Origin: a gamma proteobacterium HIMB55
GTDB taxonomy: Bacteria > Pseudomonadota > Gammaproteobacteria > Pseudomonadales > Halieaceae
Reading direction: 5' to 3'
NCBI GenBank assembly: GCA_000227505.4
Contig: AGIF02000001.1
Coordinates: 1,942,035-2,006,034 of the forward strand
DNA: 64,000 bases
Position 1 is the first letter of the stretch. Each line of letters opens with the position of its first letter. The notes beneath the pieces are model-generated. The model searched no databases. It was not told the DNA's origin and saw only the letters and a program-made list of their open reading frames with translations. Both the position numbers and the translations under genes were made by a program. This document shows positions 36,000 through 44,931 of this stretch, piece after piece.

Positions 36000-36566
36000 T
36001 TACTTGATCTCCACACGGCGGTTCTTGCTCCAGCTAGACTCACCCGAGCCGTAAGCAACTGGATTTTCTTCGCCGTAGCTGATTGTTTCAATTCGGTAGC
36101 CGGGAACGCCGCTTGCAACCATGTAATCGCGAACAGCGTTGGCACGACGCTCACCCAGGGCGAGGTTGTACTCACGCGTACCGCGCTCATCCGTGTGGCC
36201 TTCTAAACGTACGTTGCCACCGTCAGCCATCATCAATGCAACATGGGCATCGATTGCAGCACGCGCGTCATCGCTCAAGGACGAGCTATCGTAGTCAAAG
36301 TAGAAAACACTGCCGACCGCAGAAGCCGCATCCATCAAGCGACGCTTCTCCTCACGCTTCTCTGCCATCATCATGGCTTTTTGCTTTTCAGCTGCGCGCT
36401 GTTCTGCTGCTGCCGCCTCTGCCGCTGCCGCTTGCTCCGCAGCCGCACGCTCTGCCGCAGCCTGCGCCGCAGCCTCTTCTTTTGCTGCGTTGCTTGAGCA
36501 CGCGCTCACCAAAGCAGCCATCAAAACAACTGCAGCAGCTTTCCCCAAAGTATTTTTCGTTGTCAT
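36000..36566 (-). CDS. pal: Peptidoglycan-associated lipoprotein Pal
   Basis: Pal is an outer-membrane lipoprotein that binds peptidoglycan and TolB. The signal ends in the lipobox LVSAC. The C-terminal OmpA-like domain carries VRLEGHTDERGTREYNLALG and ERRANAVRDYM. Between them, about 50 residues are almost entirely Ala, Glu, Gln and Lys, predicting a long helix that is longer than in E. coli Pal. The start is the ATG at MTTKNT (188 residues); an upstream in-frame ATG adds six codons. The 88 bp before it contain TTCAAC-N18-TACATT, a possible separate promoter. Confidence 0.94.
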   Translation of the reverse strand: MTTKNTLGKAAAVVLMAALVSACSSNAAKEEAAAQAAAERAAAEQAAAAEAAAAEQRAAEKQKAMMMAEKREEKRRLMDAASAVGSVFYFDYDSSSLSDDARAAIDAHVALMMADGGNVRLEGHTDERGTREYNLALGERRANAVRDYMVASGVPGYRIETISYGEENPVAYGSGESSWSKNRRVEIK

Positions 36567-36654
36567 GGCGTGTTTCCTACACAAAGTCTGGTTTTGTACT
36601 GCCTATAATGTAGCGCATATATGTCCATTTGTTGAACAGATCTGACGTTTTTTC

Positions 36655-37947
36655 TTACCAACTAAACAACATTGGCGACCACGCGGGCTCCTGCACGCTG
36701 CCGGACCGCGCTGGGAGGCTAAATTTGACGCCCCCGTCCACTGCCACCGCACCCAAAACACTACGTTCTCCACGCTTTGTCGCATAGATAACCAACGACC
36801 CGTTGGGCGCTATGCTGGGGCTTTCATCGAGCGAGGTTTCGGTGAGCACTGTCATGCGCTCCGTAATCAAATCGAAAACAGCCACATGAAAACGCCCGTC
36901 TCGCTGATGAACCAACGCCACATTACGCCCATCCTCGGCAACGCGTGCGCGAGCGTTGTATCGACCTTCAAATGTTACTCGCTCAACTTTGCCGGTTGCC
37001 AAGGTATACCGATAAATCTGAGGGCGACCACCTCGATCAGACGTGAAGAGCAACGATTTACCGTCCGGCATCCACGTCGGTTCCGTATCAATCGCATAGT
37101 GTCTTGTAAGCCTCGTCAGTTGTTTCGTTTCAAGGTCGAGCAAGTAAATATCGGGACTGCCGTCTTTGGACAATACCAACGCCATTGATTTGCCGTCGGG
37201 TGACCAGACTGGCGAGTTGTTCAAGCCTCGGAAATTAGTCAGCTGCTCGCGAGCGCCTGTTGCCAGCACCTGACGATAAATCGCCGGTCGCGAGGACTCG
37301 AAGGATACGTAGGCAACTTCTTTTCCGTCAGGCGACCAGCTCGGTGCAAGAATCGGATCACGCCCCTCGAGTAACACAATAGGGCGCTGACCGTCAGAGT
37401 CAGCCACAGTGAGGCGATAAAAATCTTTGCCCTCGGGATTTCGTGTCACCGATACGTAAATCAATCGCGTCGCAAAGGCACCTTGGATACCGGTCAGTTT
37501 CTCGTAAATTGCATCCGCCACCCGGTGAGCAACCATTCGAGCCTCGTACTCGGGGCCCGTCACCTGGGATGAGAAAAGTTCAATCCCCCGCTCTACGTCA
37601 TATAGCGCAAACTCAACTCGGAGCTGCACACCTTTACTCACTCGCCCTATAACGAGATATCGCGCGGCAATCGCTCGCCAGTCACGGTAGAAAATATCTT
37701 CGGCACGCGTAGGCAAACTCAACATGTCCCGGCGACTGACCGGACTGAACTGGCCGCTTCGAGCGAGATCAGAGTCAATAATTTGCGCGAAGTCCTCAGG
37801 TGCTGCACCGAGACCGTCCCAGGCGAACGGCGCGACCGCGATCGAGGTGGGGTTATCAATTCCGCGCGTCACCTGAATTTCCAGCTGCGCTATCGAGGCG
37901 GAGCTAAAGAGAAGCCCACAAACCGTAAGCAAAACACGCAAGAACAT
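36655..37947 (-). CDS. tolB: TolB, periplasmic Tol-Pal protein
   Basis: TolB is a periplasmic beta-propeller that binds Pal and TolA and takes part in outer-membrane invagination. The 430-residue protein has a signal peptide (cleavage near SIAQLE). An N-terminal alpha/beta domain includes IDSDLARSGQFSPV, followed by propeller repeats with the WSPDGK signature (SWSPDGKEVAYVS, VWSPDGKSMALV, WMPDGKSLLFTS). The ATG used here has GAGG upstream and lies two bases past the tolA stop; an in-frame TTG two codons earlier is less likely. Confidence 0.96.
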   Translation of the reverse strand: MFLRVLLTVCGLLFSSASIAQLEIQVTRGIDNPTSIAVAPFAWDGLGAAPEDFAQIIDSDLARSGQFSPVSRRDMLSLPTRAEDIFYRDWRAIAARYLVIGRVSKGVQLRVEFALYDVERGIELFSSQVTGPEYEARMVAHRVADAIYEKLTGIQGAFATRLIYVSVTRNPEGKDFYRLTVADSDGQRPIVLLEGRDPILAPSWSPDGKEVAYVSFESSRPAIYRQVLATGAREQLTNFRGLNNSPVWSPDGKSMALVLSKDGSPDIYLLDLETKQLTRLTRHYAIDTEPTWMPDGKSLLFTSDRGGRPQIYRYTLATGKVERVTFEGRYNARARVAEDGRNVALVHQRDGRFHVAVFDLITERMTVLTETSLDESPSIAPNGSLVIYATKRGERSVLGAVAVDGGVKFSLPARSGSVQEPAWSPMLFSW

Positions 37948-37949
37948 AC

Positions 37950-38678
37950 TCAATACCTCAAATCTTCAGGACGGAATCGCAATGGGAACCGGCGAAAGTA
38001 TCGCTCGAAATCAGAAATTGACAAGACTGCCACCTCTGGAAACTGACCAACACGCTCCACCGCCGCAATGGCACTTCTGTCGAAGGCGCTACTGCCGCTG
38101 CTCGTCGAAACATTGATTCCCACCACTTCTCCGGTTGGAACCAGGCTTATCGTAAGCAAGGCCTCCATACCGTTTCTGGCAGAGGGTGGCCGCCGCCAAT
38201 TCTGTGTAATTCGCGCCTGCATCAGAGCGGCGACCTGTTGAACCTCATCAAACTCATCGTTGGTCTCGGAACGTTCAGCTTGTGGGAGTTCCTCCAACCC
38301 CGCCATCAACTCTTTTTGCAGGTCCGCGAGTTTTTGTGCCTGAGTGTTCTCTGCAGCGGGCTCAGGCTGAGGACTTTCAGGCTCGAGTGGTTTTGGCTCA
38401 GCGGGCGTGGGAGGAGGAACAGGATTTGGTGTGGGTTGAGGTTTTGGTTTAGCTTTTGGTTTTGGCTTTGGTTTTTTCTTGGGCTTGCTCTTAGATTTAG
38501 GCGCCGTTTTTTTTGGCGCGTTAAGCGACACCAAAGAAGCTTGCACTACTTGTGGCTTTGCGATGACCGTGGCCTCACCCGTGTTCCATTCCCCTTCTAT
38601 CGCCACAAGAAAAACAACGTGCACTAGGACAGCAACAAAGAGGGGGACGGCAATAATTAAGGCGCGATCCGAGTTCAC
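37950..38678 (-). CDS. tolA: TolA with short Pro/Lys-rich linker
   Basis: TolA spans the periplasm and connects TolQR to TolB and Pal. The 242-residue protein has one N-terminal membrane helix and a C-terminal TonB-like domain containing QNWRRPPSARNGMEALLTISL. The middle domain is a Lys-Pro repeat region (KPKKKPKPKPKAKPKPQP) followed by Pro/Glu segments, instead of the long Ala/Lys helix of E. coli TolA, and the protein is much shorter. This makes it look like TonB, but its place in tolQRAB fixes the identity. The start is GTG, overlapping the tolR stop by one base. Confidence 0.92.
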   Translation of the reverse strand: MNSDRALIIAVPLFVAVLVHVVFLVAIEGEWNTGEATVIAKPQVVQASLVSLNAPKKTAPKSKSKPKKKPKPKPKAKPKPQPTPNPVPPPTPAEPKPLEPESPQPEPAAENTQAQKLADLQKELMAGLEELPQAERSETNDEFDEVQQVAALMQARITQNWRRPPSARNGMEALLTISLVPTGEVVGINVSTSSGSSAFDRSAIAAVERVGQFPEVAVLSISDFERYFRRFPLRFRPEDLRY

Positions 38679-39094
38679 TACTTTCTCGCCGGTGCCTCGG
38701 TTACCAAGCCAACCGAAGGTGCACCAGCAGCCTGTAACTCAGACATCAAAGAAACCACGTCACCGTAGGGGACAGCAGCATCACCCCAGACCATCACCGC
38801 TTTGTCTGGGTTGCGCTTGAGTACCGTCGCAACGCGTTGTCTAACCGTTTCGATACTCAATGCCTGGTCGTCGCTCGCACCCAAATTGAGATAAAGGTTT
38901 GCGTCAGCGTCAATGGAAACGATAAGAGGCTCTGCATCACTGTCAGAGACAGGCGTTGAGTTTGCTTTGGGTAAATCCACCTCAACCCCTTGCATTAGTA
39001 GCGGTGCCGTCGCCATAAAAATAACGAGCAAAACCAACATCACGTCGATGTAAGGAACAACGTTGATTTCTGCAACGGCGCGGCGTGGTCTCAC
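38678..39094 (-). CDS. tolR: TolR
   Basis: TolR is an ExbD-family inner-membrane protein that with TolQ converts the proton gradient into motion of TolA. It has 138 residues. The single helix near the N-terminus follows EINVVPYIDVMLVLLVIFM, where the Asp is the proton-carrying residue. The periplasmic domain includes ADANLYLNLG and the C-terminal WGDAAVPYGDVVSLMSELQ. The start is GTG, overlapping the tolQ stop (GTGA). Confidence 0.95.
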   Translation of the reverse strand: MRPRRAVAEINVVPYIDVMLVLLVIFMATAPLLMQGVEVDLPKANSTPVSDSDAEPLIVSIDADANLYLNLGASDDQALSIETVRQRVATVLKRNPDKAVMVWGDAAVPYGDVVSLMSELQAAGAPSVGLVTEAPARK

Positions 39095-39831
39095 AGCGAG
39101 CTCCCACCTCTAGCACCCGTCTCTCGACTACCCTCTCGCCCACCTTGCTGAGCATAGCTCTGTCGCTGTAACAAACCAGAGAACTCATCGACAAACGCGT
39201 CGTAGCGGTTGAGCAGCGCATCAACGCGAGCTGCAAATCGGTTGTAGGCCAACACCGCGGGTATAGCGGCAAAAAGACCCATCGCTGTTGCAATCAGTGC
39301 TTCTGAGATACCGGGCGCCACTGCTGCAAGCGTCGCTTGTGAACTTGTAGCAAGCCCTCTGAAGGAGTGCATGATCCCCCAAACAGTACCAAAGAGCCCA
39401 ATATATGGGCTGGTGGAGCCAACAGAAGCGAGGAAAGGTAGGTTGTGCTCTAACCGGTCACTCTCGCGATTCAGTGCTACACGCATAGCCCGTCGAGAGC
39501 CCTCAACGATTGCCTGAGCATCCATGTTGGGCTGGCGCGACAGCTTAGAAAACTCTTTAAAACCGGCCCGAAAAAGTGCTTCACCACCTGTGATATCCGT
39601 CCCCTCTTCGATGGCGTTTGACCCCTCGCGATAGAGCTGTGCCAAGTCCATCCCCGACCAGAATCGATCTTCAAAATCGAGCAGTTCCGCATCGGCGCGC
39701 TGCAAAATAATGACGCGCTGCACAATCATGAACCAAGAGGTTACGGAGGCAGCCACTAAAATGGCCATCACGAGCTTTACCGTGAAGCTCGCGCCCATAA
39801 TCAACTCAATTACACTCAGTTCATCTGTCAT
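39091..39831 (-). CDS. tolQ: TolQ
   Basis: TolQ is a MotA/ExbB-family proton-channel subunit with three membrane helices. The 246-residue protein contains the long cytoplasmic loop after helix 1 and the conserved helix-2/3 block with SVGSTSPYIGLFGTVWGIMH and ALIATAMGLFAAIPAVLAYN. Thr and Ala residues lining the TolR Asp are in place. The tail is Gly/Arg/Glu-rich. It overlaps the ybgC end by 11 bases, so ybgC-tolQRAB are translated from one message. Confidence 0.96.
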   Translation of the reverse strand: MTDELSVIELIMGASFTVKLVMAILVAASVTSWFMIVQRVIILQRADAELLDFEDRFWSGMDLAQLYREGSNAIEEGTDITGGEALFRAGFKEFSKLSRQPNMDAQAIVEGSRRAMRVALNRESDRLEHNLPFLASVGSTSPYIGLFGTVWGIMHSFRGLATSSQATLAAVAPGISEALIATAMGLFAAIPAVLAYNRFAARVDALLNRYDAFVDEFSGLLQRQSYAQQGGREGSRETGARGGSSL

Positions 39832-40249
39832 CCGTTACCTCGCTGGGATTAATCGCCTCTTTCAACGCACTACGTAACGCTAGAGGCATCCGCTTTGGTC
39901 GCCCTGTCTGCCCGTCAGTAAGCGCAGCAGTCACCTTACCTCGAGCGAGTATTTCACTCCCTCGTAATACATCCTGCTCAAATACAATTGACGCCCCTCC
40001 AGCGTCGATTACCGTCGCGCGCGCAACGATTTCATCATCGAGCTTCGCTGGCAACAGGTAGTCGATAGATGCTGACGTCACCACAAAGACCGAGCCATCC
40101 TCCATTACCGCCGTTTTATCGACACCCATGGAGCGAATTAGTTCGGTTCGCGCACGCTCAAAATACTTAAGGTAATTGACGTAGTAGACAATCCCCCCCG
40201 CGTCGGTATCTTCGATATAAACGCGAATAGGCAGCTTGTGCTCAAGCAC
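39821..40249 (-). CDS. ybgC: YbgC acyl-CoA thioesterase of the Tol-Pal operon
   Basis: YbgC is a hot-dog thioesterase acting on short acyl-CoA or acyl carriers and is usually the first gene of the tol-pal operon. The 142-residue protein has the catalytic [20 protein letters not shown] segment with its Asp. It starts at a GTG inside the end of ruvB (eight-base overlap) and runs into tolQ. Its role in Tol-Pal function is unclear in all species. Confidence 0.93.
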   Translation of the reverse strand: MLEHKLPIRVYIEDTDAGGIVYYVNYLKYFERARTELIRSMGVDKTAVMEDGSVFVVTSASIDYLLPAKLDDEIVARATVIDAGGASIVFEQDVLRGSEILARGKVTAALTDGQTGRPKRMPLALRSALKEAINPSEVTDDR

Positions 40250-41324
40250 CTCTCTCGTCTCCGTCGCCGCCTAGATCAAGTGACAGATTCTCCGAGCGCG
40301 CTGTTGATGGCTCGCTTGACGCGGGTACAGGCAGAGCAAAGTGTCGATAGGCAGCATTCGTTGCCACGCGACCGCGGGGGGTTCGAACAATAAGTCCCTG
40401 CTGAATCAGGTAAGGCTCGATGACGTCCTCGAGGGTGCCACGCTCCTCGGATAAAGCGGCCGCTAAGCTATCGATCCCAACCGGTCCACCCTCAAATTTT
40501 TCAATGAGGGCCAATAAAAAACGCCGATCGAGGTGATCGAAGCCTTGGTCATCAACGCTGAGCATATCCAGCGCCTGCTCCGCCATTTGCTGTGTGATAA
40601 CACCATCGCCTTTCACTTGTGCGTAGTCACGCACTCGTCGCATCAGTCGATTAGCGATTCGAGGCGTCCCTCTGGAACGCTTGGCGATTTCCAGTGCCCC
40701 TGCATCGTCAGCTTCGACACCTAAAATCGCAGAGGCGCGCGTCACGATGTGCTTTAAATCGCCAACCTCATAAAACTCGAGTCGCTGAACGATACCAAAG
40801 CGATCTCGAAGTGGTGACGTCAGAAGACCCGCTCGAGTGGTTGCACCCACCAGAGTAAACGGCGGCAAATCCAGCTTAATAGAGCGTGCCGCGGGTCCCT
40901 CGCCAATCATGATATCCAGCTGAAAATCCTCCATAGCCGGATATAAAATCTCCTCAACATAAGGACTCAGACGGTGGATTTCATCGATAAATAAAACGTC
41001 GTTGGGCTCGAGATTTGTCATGATGGCAGCGATGTCGCCAGCCTTTTCCAGCACTGGGCCACTCGTTGTCTTCAGCTGAACACCCATTTCGTTCGCGACA
41101 ATACTTGCGAGCGTTGTCTTTCCGAGGCCGGGGGGGCCAAAAATCAAGGTGTGATCGAGAGGCTCGCCGCGACCCTTTGCTGCGGATAGGAAGATCTCCA
41201 TCTGCTCCTTAACAGCCGTCTGCCCAATATAATCATCCAAGGTTTGCGGACGGACTGCACGGTCGAGCGCGGTCTCGCGATTGTCGACGGTATCACCCGC
41301 TACTAGTCGATCTGTCTCTATCAC
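40242..41324 (-). CDS. ruvB: Holliday junction helicase motor RuvB
   Basis: RuvB is the AAA+ motor that drives branch migration with RuvA. The 360-residue protein has Walker [10 protein letters not shown], Walker B in [10 protein letters not shown], sensor 1 [10 protein letters not shown], the arginine finger region in PLRDRFG, and a C-terminal winged-helix domain with [19 protein letters not shown] short C-terminal tail rich in Ser/Glu/Asp extends past the domain. It lies 27 bp after ruvA. Confidence 0.97.
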   Translation of the reverse strand: MIETDRLVAGDTVDNRETALDRAVRPQTLDDYIGQTAVKEQMEIFLSAAKGRGEPLDHTLIFGPPGLGKTTLASIVANEMGVQLKTTSGPVLEKAGDIAAIMTNLEPNDVLFIDEIHRLSPYVEEILYPAMEDFQLDIMIGEGPAARSIKLDLPPFTLVGATTRAGLLTSPLRDRFGIVQRLEFYEVGDLKHIVTRASAILGVEADDAGALEIAKRSRGTPRIANRLMRRVRDYAQVKGDGVITQQMAEQALDMLSVDDQGFDHLDRRFLLALIEKFEGGPVGIDSLAAALSEERGTLEDVIEPYLIQQGLIVRTPRGRVATNAAYRHFALPVPASSEPSTARSENLSLDLGGDGDERGA

Positions 41325-41351
41325 TGTGACTTCCTCGCCAAATCCGTCTTT

Positions 41352-41960
41352 TTATCGCATAGCTGATTGCAAAGCGGCACGAATTAAACCTTCGCTGGAA
41401 TCGGTGTCGTCAGACTCGACCGCAGAAATGAGGCGAGACGCCTCCGTGGGCTTGTAGCCAAGCGCCACCAGCGCCTGTTCCGCTTCACCACGAATATCAG
41501 ACGTCACCATCGAGGTCGAGGTAGCTGCGCTTTGCGCCGGCAACACATCGGACAGCCACTGTCCCGCTTTATCACGCATCTCAACAAGCAGACGTTCCCC
41601 TGTCTTTTTGCCAACACCTGGCAGTGCAACAAGGGCATTGACGTCGTTGCGGTTGAGGCAATCGGCGAACTGCTCAGTATCCATACCAGACAGTATAGCG
41701 AGCGCCAACTTCGGCCCAACACCGTTGACTTTTATGAGGTCTCTGAACAGGCGACGATCGATCTCTCGAACAAAGCCATAAAGTTGTTGCGCGTCTTCCC
41801 TGACCACAAAATGTGTCAACAAAATCGATTCTTCACCAACACCAGGCAATTGGTAGATAGTGGTCATTGGAACCCTGACCTCATAACCAACACCGCCAAC
41901 GTCGATGATTACCTCAGGCGCTTGCTTAGCGATAATCGTGCCGCGTAATCGTTCGATCAT
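41352..41960 (-). CDS. ruvA: Holliday junction DNA-binding protein RuvA
   Basis: RuvA forms the tetramer that holds the four-way junction. The 202-residue protein shows the OB-fold start MIERLRGTIIAK, the tandem helix-hairpin-helix motifs (VNGVGPKLALAILSG and LPGVGKKTGERLLVEM), and the C-terminal three-helix domain that contacts RuvB (ALVALGYKPTEASRLI). It lies between ruvC and ruvB with short gaps, in the standard order. Confidence 0.97.
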   Translation of the reverse strand: MIERLRGTIIAKQAPEVIIDVGGVGYEVRVPMTTIYQLPGVGEESILLTHFVVREDAQQLYGFVREIDRRLFRDLIKVNGVGPKLALAILSGMDTEQFADCLNRNDVNALVALPGVGKKTGERLLVEMRDKAGQWLSDVLPAQSAATSTSMVTSDIRGEAEQALVALGYKPTEASRLISAVESDDTDSSEGLIRAALQSAMR

Positions 41961-41982
41961 ATGCTTTAAAACCCTTTTTAAA

Positions 41983-42501
41983 CTACTTCAGCCGCCGCAT
42001 CGCAAACGCTTGAGCGCCCGTGGCTCGCCGCACCGCCTCACCACTAATATGACAAAGCGCCGCAGCGAGTGCGTCGCTCGCGTCCTCGCCAGGTGTCGCA
42101 GGCAGTCGCAATAAACGCGTCACCATATGCTGTACCTGCTCCTTCGTCGCACCGCCGGTGCCGACAACCGCTTGCTTAATTTGCCGCGTAGCGTACTCGT
42201 GCACCTCAAGATCCCGAGTAGCGCAGATCACCATCGCCGCACCCCGAGCCTGCCCCAACTTCAAGGCAGAGCCTGCACTCTTACTCATAAAGACTTCTTC
42301 AATAGCGGCGAGCGTCGGTGAGAATTCGTCAATGATCTCGTGCAGCGACTCAGCCAACACCTTCAAACGAATTGCGAGCGGTTCTTCGACGGGCAGCTTT
42401 ATCACACCGCTACTGACGTAACGATTCCCTGTCTCCGTCGCTTCAACGAGACCGAATCCCGTTTTACGTGATCCGGGATCGATACCAAGAATGACTGTCA
42501 C
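41983..42501 (-). CDS. ruvC: Holliday junction resolvase RuvC
   Basis: RuvC cuts Holliday junctions symmetrically. The 172-residue protein has the RNase-H-like acidic residues: Asp in ILGIDPGSRKTGFG, Glu in LAAIEEVFM, and two Asp in GEDASDALAAALCH. The start is GTG. It lies 65 bp after aspS. No yebC is present between aspS and ruvC, unlike in many relatives. Confidence 0.97.
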   Translation of the reverse strand: MTVILGIDPGSRKTGFGLVEATETGNRYVSSGVIKLPVEEPLAIRLKVLAESLHEIIDEFSPTLAAIEEVFMSKSAGSALKLGQARGAAMVICATRDLEVHEYATRQIKQAVVGTGGATKEQVQHMVTRLLRLPATPGEDASDALAAALCHISGEAVRRATGAQAFAMRRLK

Positions 42502-42566
42502 CGATGATCTCCGCTCATAGCCCGATTGTGCGGCAAACGGGCAATGGAGTCATGTTACGACGACAA

Positions 42567-44339
42567 TTACTTTTCGGGGGTGCGCAAACGTATGCTGAGT
42601 TCGCGAAGTTGCTGCTCTGATACTTCTCCCGGCGCATCGGTCATCACGCATTGCGCAGACTGCGTCTTAGGGAAAGCAATCACATCGCGGATAGATTGAC
42701 CATCGACCATGAGCATGACGAGACGATCGAGACCAAACGCAAGTCCACCGTGAGGTGGCGCACCGTGCTTGAGTGCAGCGAGCAAGAACCCAAACTTCGC
42801 GTCAGCTTCCTCGGCAGAGATACCCAGCACATCAAAGACCGCTTTTTGCATGTCTTGACGGTGAATACGAATAGAACCACCGCCGATCTCGCTACCATTG
42901 AGCACCATGTCGTAGGCACGCGAAAGCGCTTTTTCAGGCGCAGCAGCTAGCGTTTCAACGTCACAGGACGGCGCAGTGAAGGGATGGTGAATTGCGGTTA
43001 AACCACCATCACCCGTCTCTTCGAACATGGGGAAATCAACAACCCAAAGCGGCGCCCAACCTTCGCCGACCAAGCCCATCATCTCGGCCACTTTGAGTCG
43101 CAGCGCACCCAAGGCGTCGTTAACGACTTGGCGCTTGTCGGCACCGAAGAAGACGATATCGCCGTCCTCCAGCGCGAGGCGCTCGACCAGCTGGCTAACC
43201 GTTGCCTCTGGCATGAACTTCAGAATCGGGGACTGAAGACCTTCAACGCCCGCTGCCTTGTCGTTCACTTTGATCCACGCCAACCCGCGCGCACCGTAAT
43301 TGCCGACGTACTTGGTGAAATCGTCAATTTCTTTGCGGCTGATCTTCGCGCCACCTGGTACACGGAGCGCCGCGACACGACCCTTTTCATCGTTTGCCGG
43401 CCCAGAGAACACCTTGAACTCGACGTCTTTCATCAAATCGTCGATAGAGACAAGTTCGAGGTCGATGCGCAGGTCTGGTTTATCAGACCCAAATCGCTCC
43501 ATCGCTTCGTGCCAGGTCATCTGTGGAAAATCACCGAGCTCAACGTCCAAGTGCTGCTTAAACAGTGTTTGCACCATGCCCTCAGTGAGCGTCATCACTT
43601 CAGCCTCGTCCGTGAACGACAGCTCTATATCGATCTGAGTGAATTCTGGCTGGCGATCAGCGCGCAAGTCCTCATCGCGGAAACATCGAGCGATCTGGTA
43701 GTAACGATCGAAACCAGAGACCATCAACAGCTGCTTGAAGAGCTGCGGAGACTGCGGCAGCGCAAAGAATTTTGATGCGTTGGTTCGACTCGGCACCAAA
43801 TAGTCTCGCGCGCCCTCAGGAGTCGCCCGTGTTAGCACGGGGGTCTCGATGTCGAGAAAACCCGCTGACTCAAGGTAGGTTCTGATCGTCGATGTAATCT
43901 GCGAACGGCTTATCAAATTGCGCTGCATCGACTCTCTTCGAAGATCCATAAAGCGGTATCGGAGACGAACGTCCTCGCCCACTGTCTGATGTGCATCGAG
44001 AGGAAAGGGAGGAGGAGCCGCTTCATTGAGAATGACAAGCTCTTTTCCCAAAATTTCGATGTGCCCTGTGGCCATCGCCGGATTAATCGTTTCTGGGGAA
44101 CGGTCTCGAATGCGTCCCGTTATTTGTAAAACGTACTCGCTGCGTACTTTATCTGCGAGCTCAAAGTATTCCTTAGTATCAGGATCGAAAACCACCTGGA
44201 CAATGCCATCTCGGTCACGCATGTCGAGGAAGATAACCCCACCGTGATCTCGACGTCGGTCTACCCAGCCACAAATGGTGACCGTCTCTCCAACAGAAAC
44301 GTCCTTAGTTGCACCGCAATAATGTGTTCGCATGCTCAT
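42567..44339 (-). CDS. aspS: Aspartyl-tRNA synthetase
   Basis: This class II synthetase charges tRNA-Asp. At 590 residues it is the bacterial type. The N-terminal OB-fold anticodon-binding domain has [20 protein letters not shown], and the catalytic core has motif 2 ([20 protein letters not shown]) and motif 3 ([13 protein letters not shown]). The bacterial GAD insertion lies at about residues 290-420. It follows fmdB by 23 bp. Whether it is discriminating or also charges Asn cannot be told here. Confidence 0.98.
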   Translation of the reverse strand: MSMRTHYCGATKDVSVGETVTICGWVDRRRDHGGVIFLDMRDRDGIVQVVFDPDTKEYFELADKVRSEYVLQITGRIRDRSPETINPAMATGHIEILGKELVILNEAAPPPFPLDAHQTVGEDVRLRYRFMDLRRESMQRNLISRSQITSTIRTYLESAGFLDIETPVLTRATPEGARDYLVPSRTNASKFFALPQSPQLFKQLLMVSGFDRYYQIARCFRDEDLRADRQPEFTQIDIELSFTDEAEVMTLTEGMVQTLFKQHLDVELGDFPQMTWHEAMERFGSDKPDLRIDLELVSIDDLMKDVEFKVFSGPANDEKGRVAALRVPGGAKISRKEIDDFTKYVGNYGARGLAWIKVNDKAAGVEGLQSPILKFMPEATVSQLVERLALEDGDIVFFGADKRQVVNDALGALRLKVAEMMGLVGEGWAPLWVVDFPMFEETGDGGLTAIHHPFTAPSCDVETLAAAPEKALSRAYDMVLNGSEIGGGSIRIHRQDMQKAVFDVLGISAEEADAKFGFLLAALKHGAPPHGGLAFGLDRLVMLMVDGQSIRDVIAFPKTQSAQCVMTDAPGEVSEQQLRELSIRLRTPEK

Positions 44340-44362
44340 TCTCTGATTTACTTCCTGGCGTC

Positions 44363-44647
44363 CTAGTCCGCCGAGCTACTTTTCGCGCTGGACGCACTGG
44401 ATGACGCACTCGAGCTGCCGGAATCGGATCCGCTTCCCGAGTCATTTGCAAGGTTCTTTTTAGCACCGGTTTTAAAGTCGGTTTCATACCAACCCGATCC
44501 GGCCAGCCTGAAAGCAGGCGCCGACACCTTCTTCTTCAAAGACTTAGCGCCGCACTCCGGACAGTCGGTCAGTGGGGCATCTGATATTTTCTGCAGTGCC
44601 TCATGCGCGTTACCGCAGGCACCACATACGTATTCGTAAATTGGCAT
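44363..44647 (-). CDS. FmdB-family zinc ribbon protein
   Basis: This is a 94-residue protein with a single zinc ribbon: [12 protein letters not shown] followed by [14 protein letters not shown], i.e. two C-x-x-C pairs. The last 30 residues are almost purely Ser, Ala, Gly, Asp and Lys, a disordered tail. FmdB-like proteins are thought to be regulators, but the function is unproven. It starts the fmdB-aspS-ruv block and is divergent from proS. Confidence 0.9.
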   Translation of the reverse strand: MPIYEYVCGACGNAHEALQKISDAPLTDCPECGAKSLKKKVSAPAFRLAGSGWYETDFKTGAKKNLANDSGSGSDSGSSSASSSASSAKSSSAD

Positions 44648-44875
44648 GCGAAGGTCTCTAAAATCGAACGAGTTAGCTGAGTTCTCGACAGCGCGCGCAA
44701 GCCTACACTAATCGGCGGCTGAGGTTAATGGGAATACTGGGCCTGTATCGAATTCAGACCACAATACTGTGGTGATTTTGAATACCGAGCGGATGTCACT
44801 CCACCGGGAAATCGGGTTGTGACGAATCGGCATATCGCCGCAGCTGGGAACTATAACAAGATGTTGTTTGATACA

Positions 44876-44908
44876 CTCCCCGCCACCATAGCCTCGATGG
44901 CTGGGGAG
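44876..44908 (+). promoter_or_regulatory. Stem-loop in the proS leader
   Basis: CTCCCC (44876-44881) pairs with GGGGAG (44903-44908), and an inner AGCC-TCGAT-GGCT stem sits at 44890-44902, with a bulge on the left arm. It ends about 24 bp before the proS start. It could modulate proS expression; no T-box or known riboswitch is recognised. The rest of the fmdB-proS gap has no confident promoter. Confidence 0.35.
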
Positions 44909-44931
44909 ACGTCTTTAACAAGGTTTACGCA

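Noticed and set aside
38400-38520. Repetitive DNA in tolA
   Set aside because: The GGTTTT/GGCTTT repeats are the coding sequence of the Lys-Pro linker, not a separate element.
37950-38678. TonB instead of TolA
   Set aside because: The Lys-Pro linker looks like TonB, but the gene lies between tolR and tolB with overlapping ends.
43128-43775. 215-codon plus-strand open frame
   Set aside because: It is antisense to aspS, whose conserved motifs span the same bases; no ribosome site.
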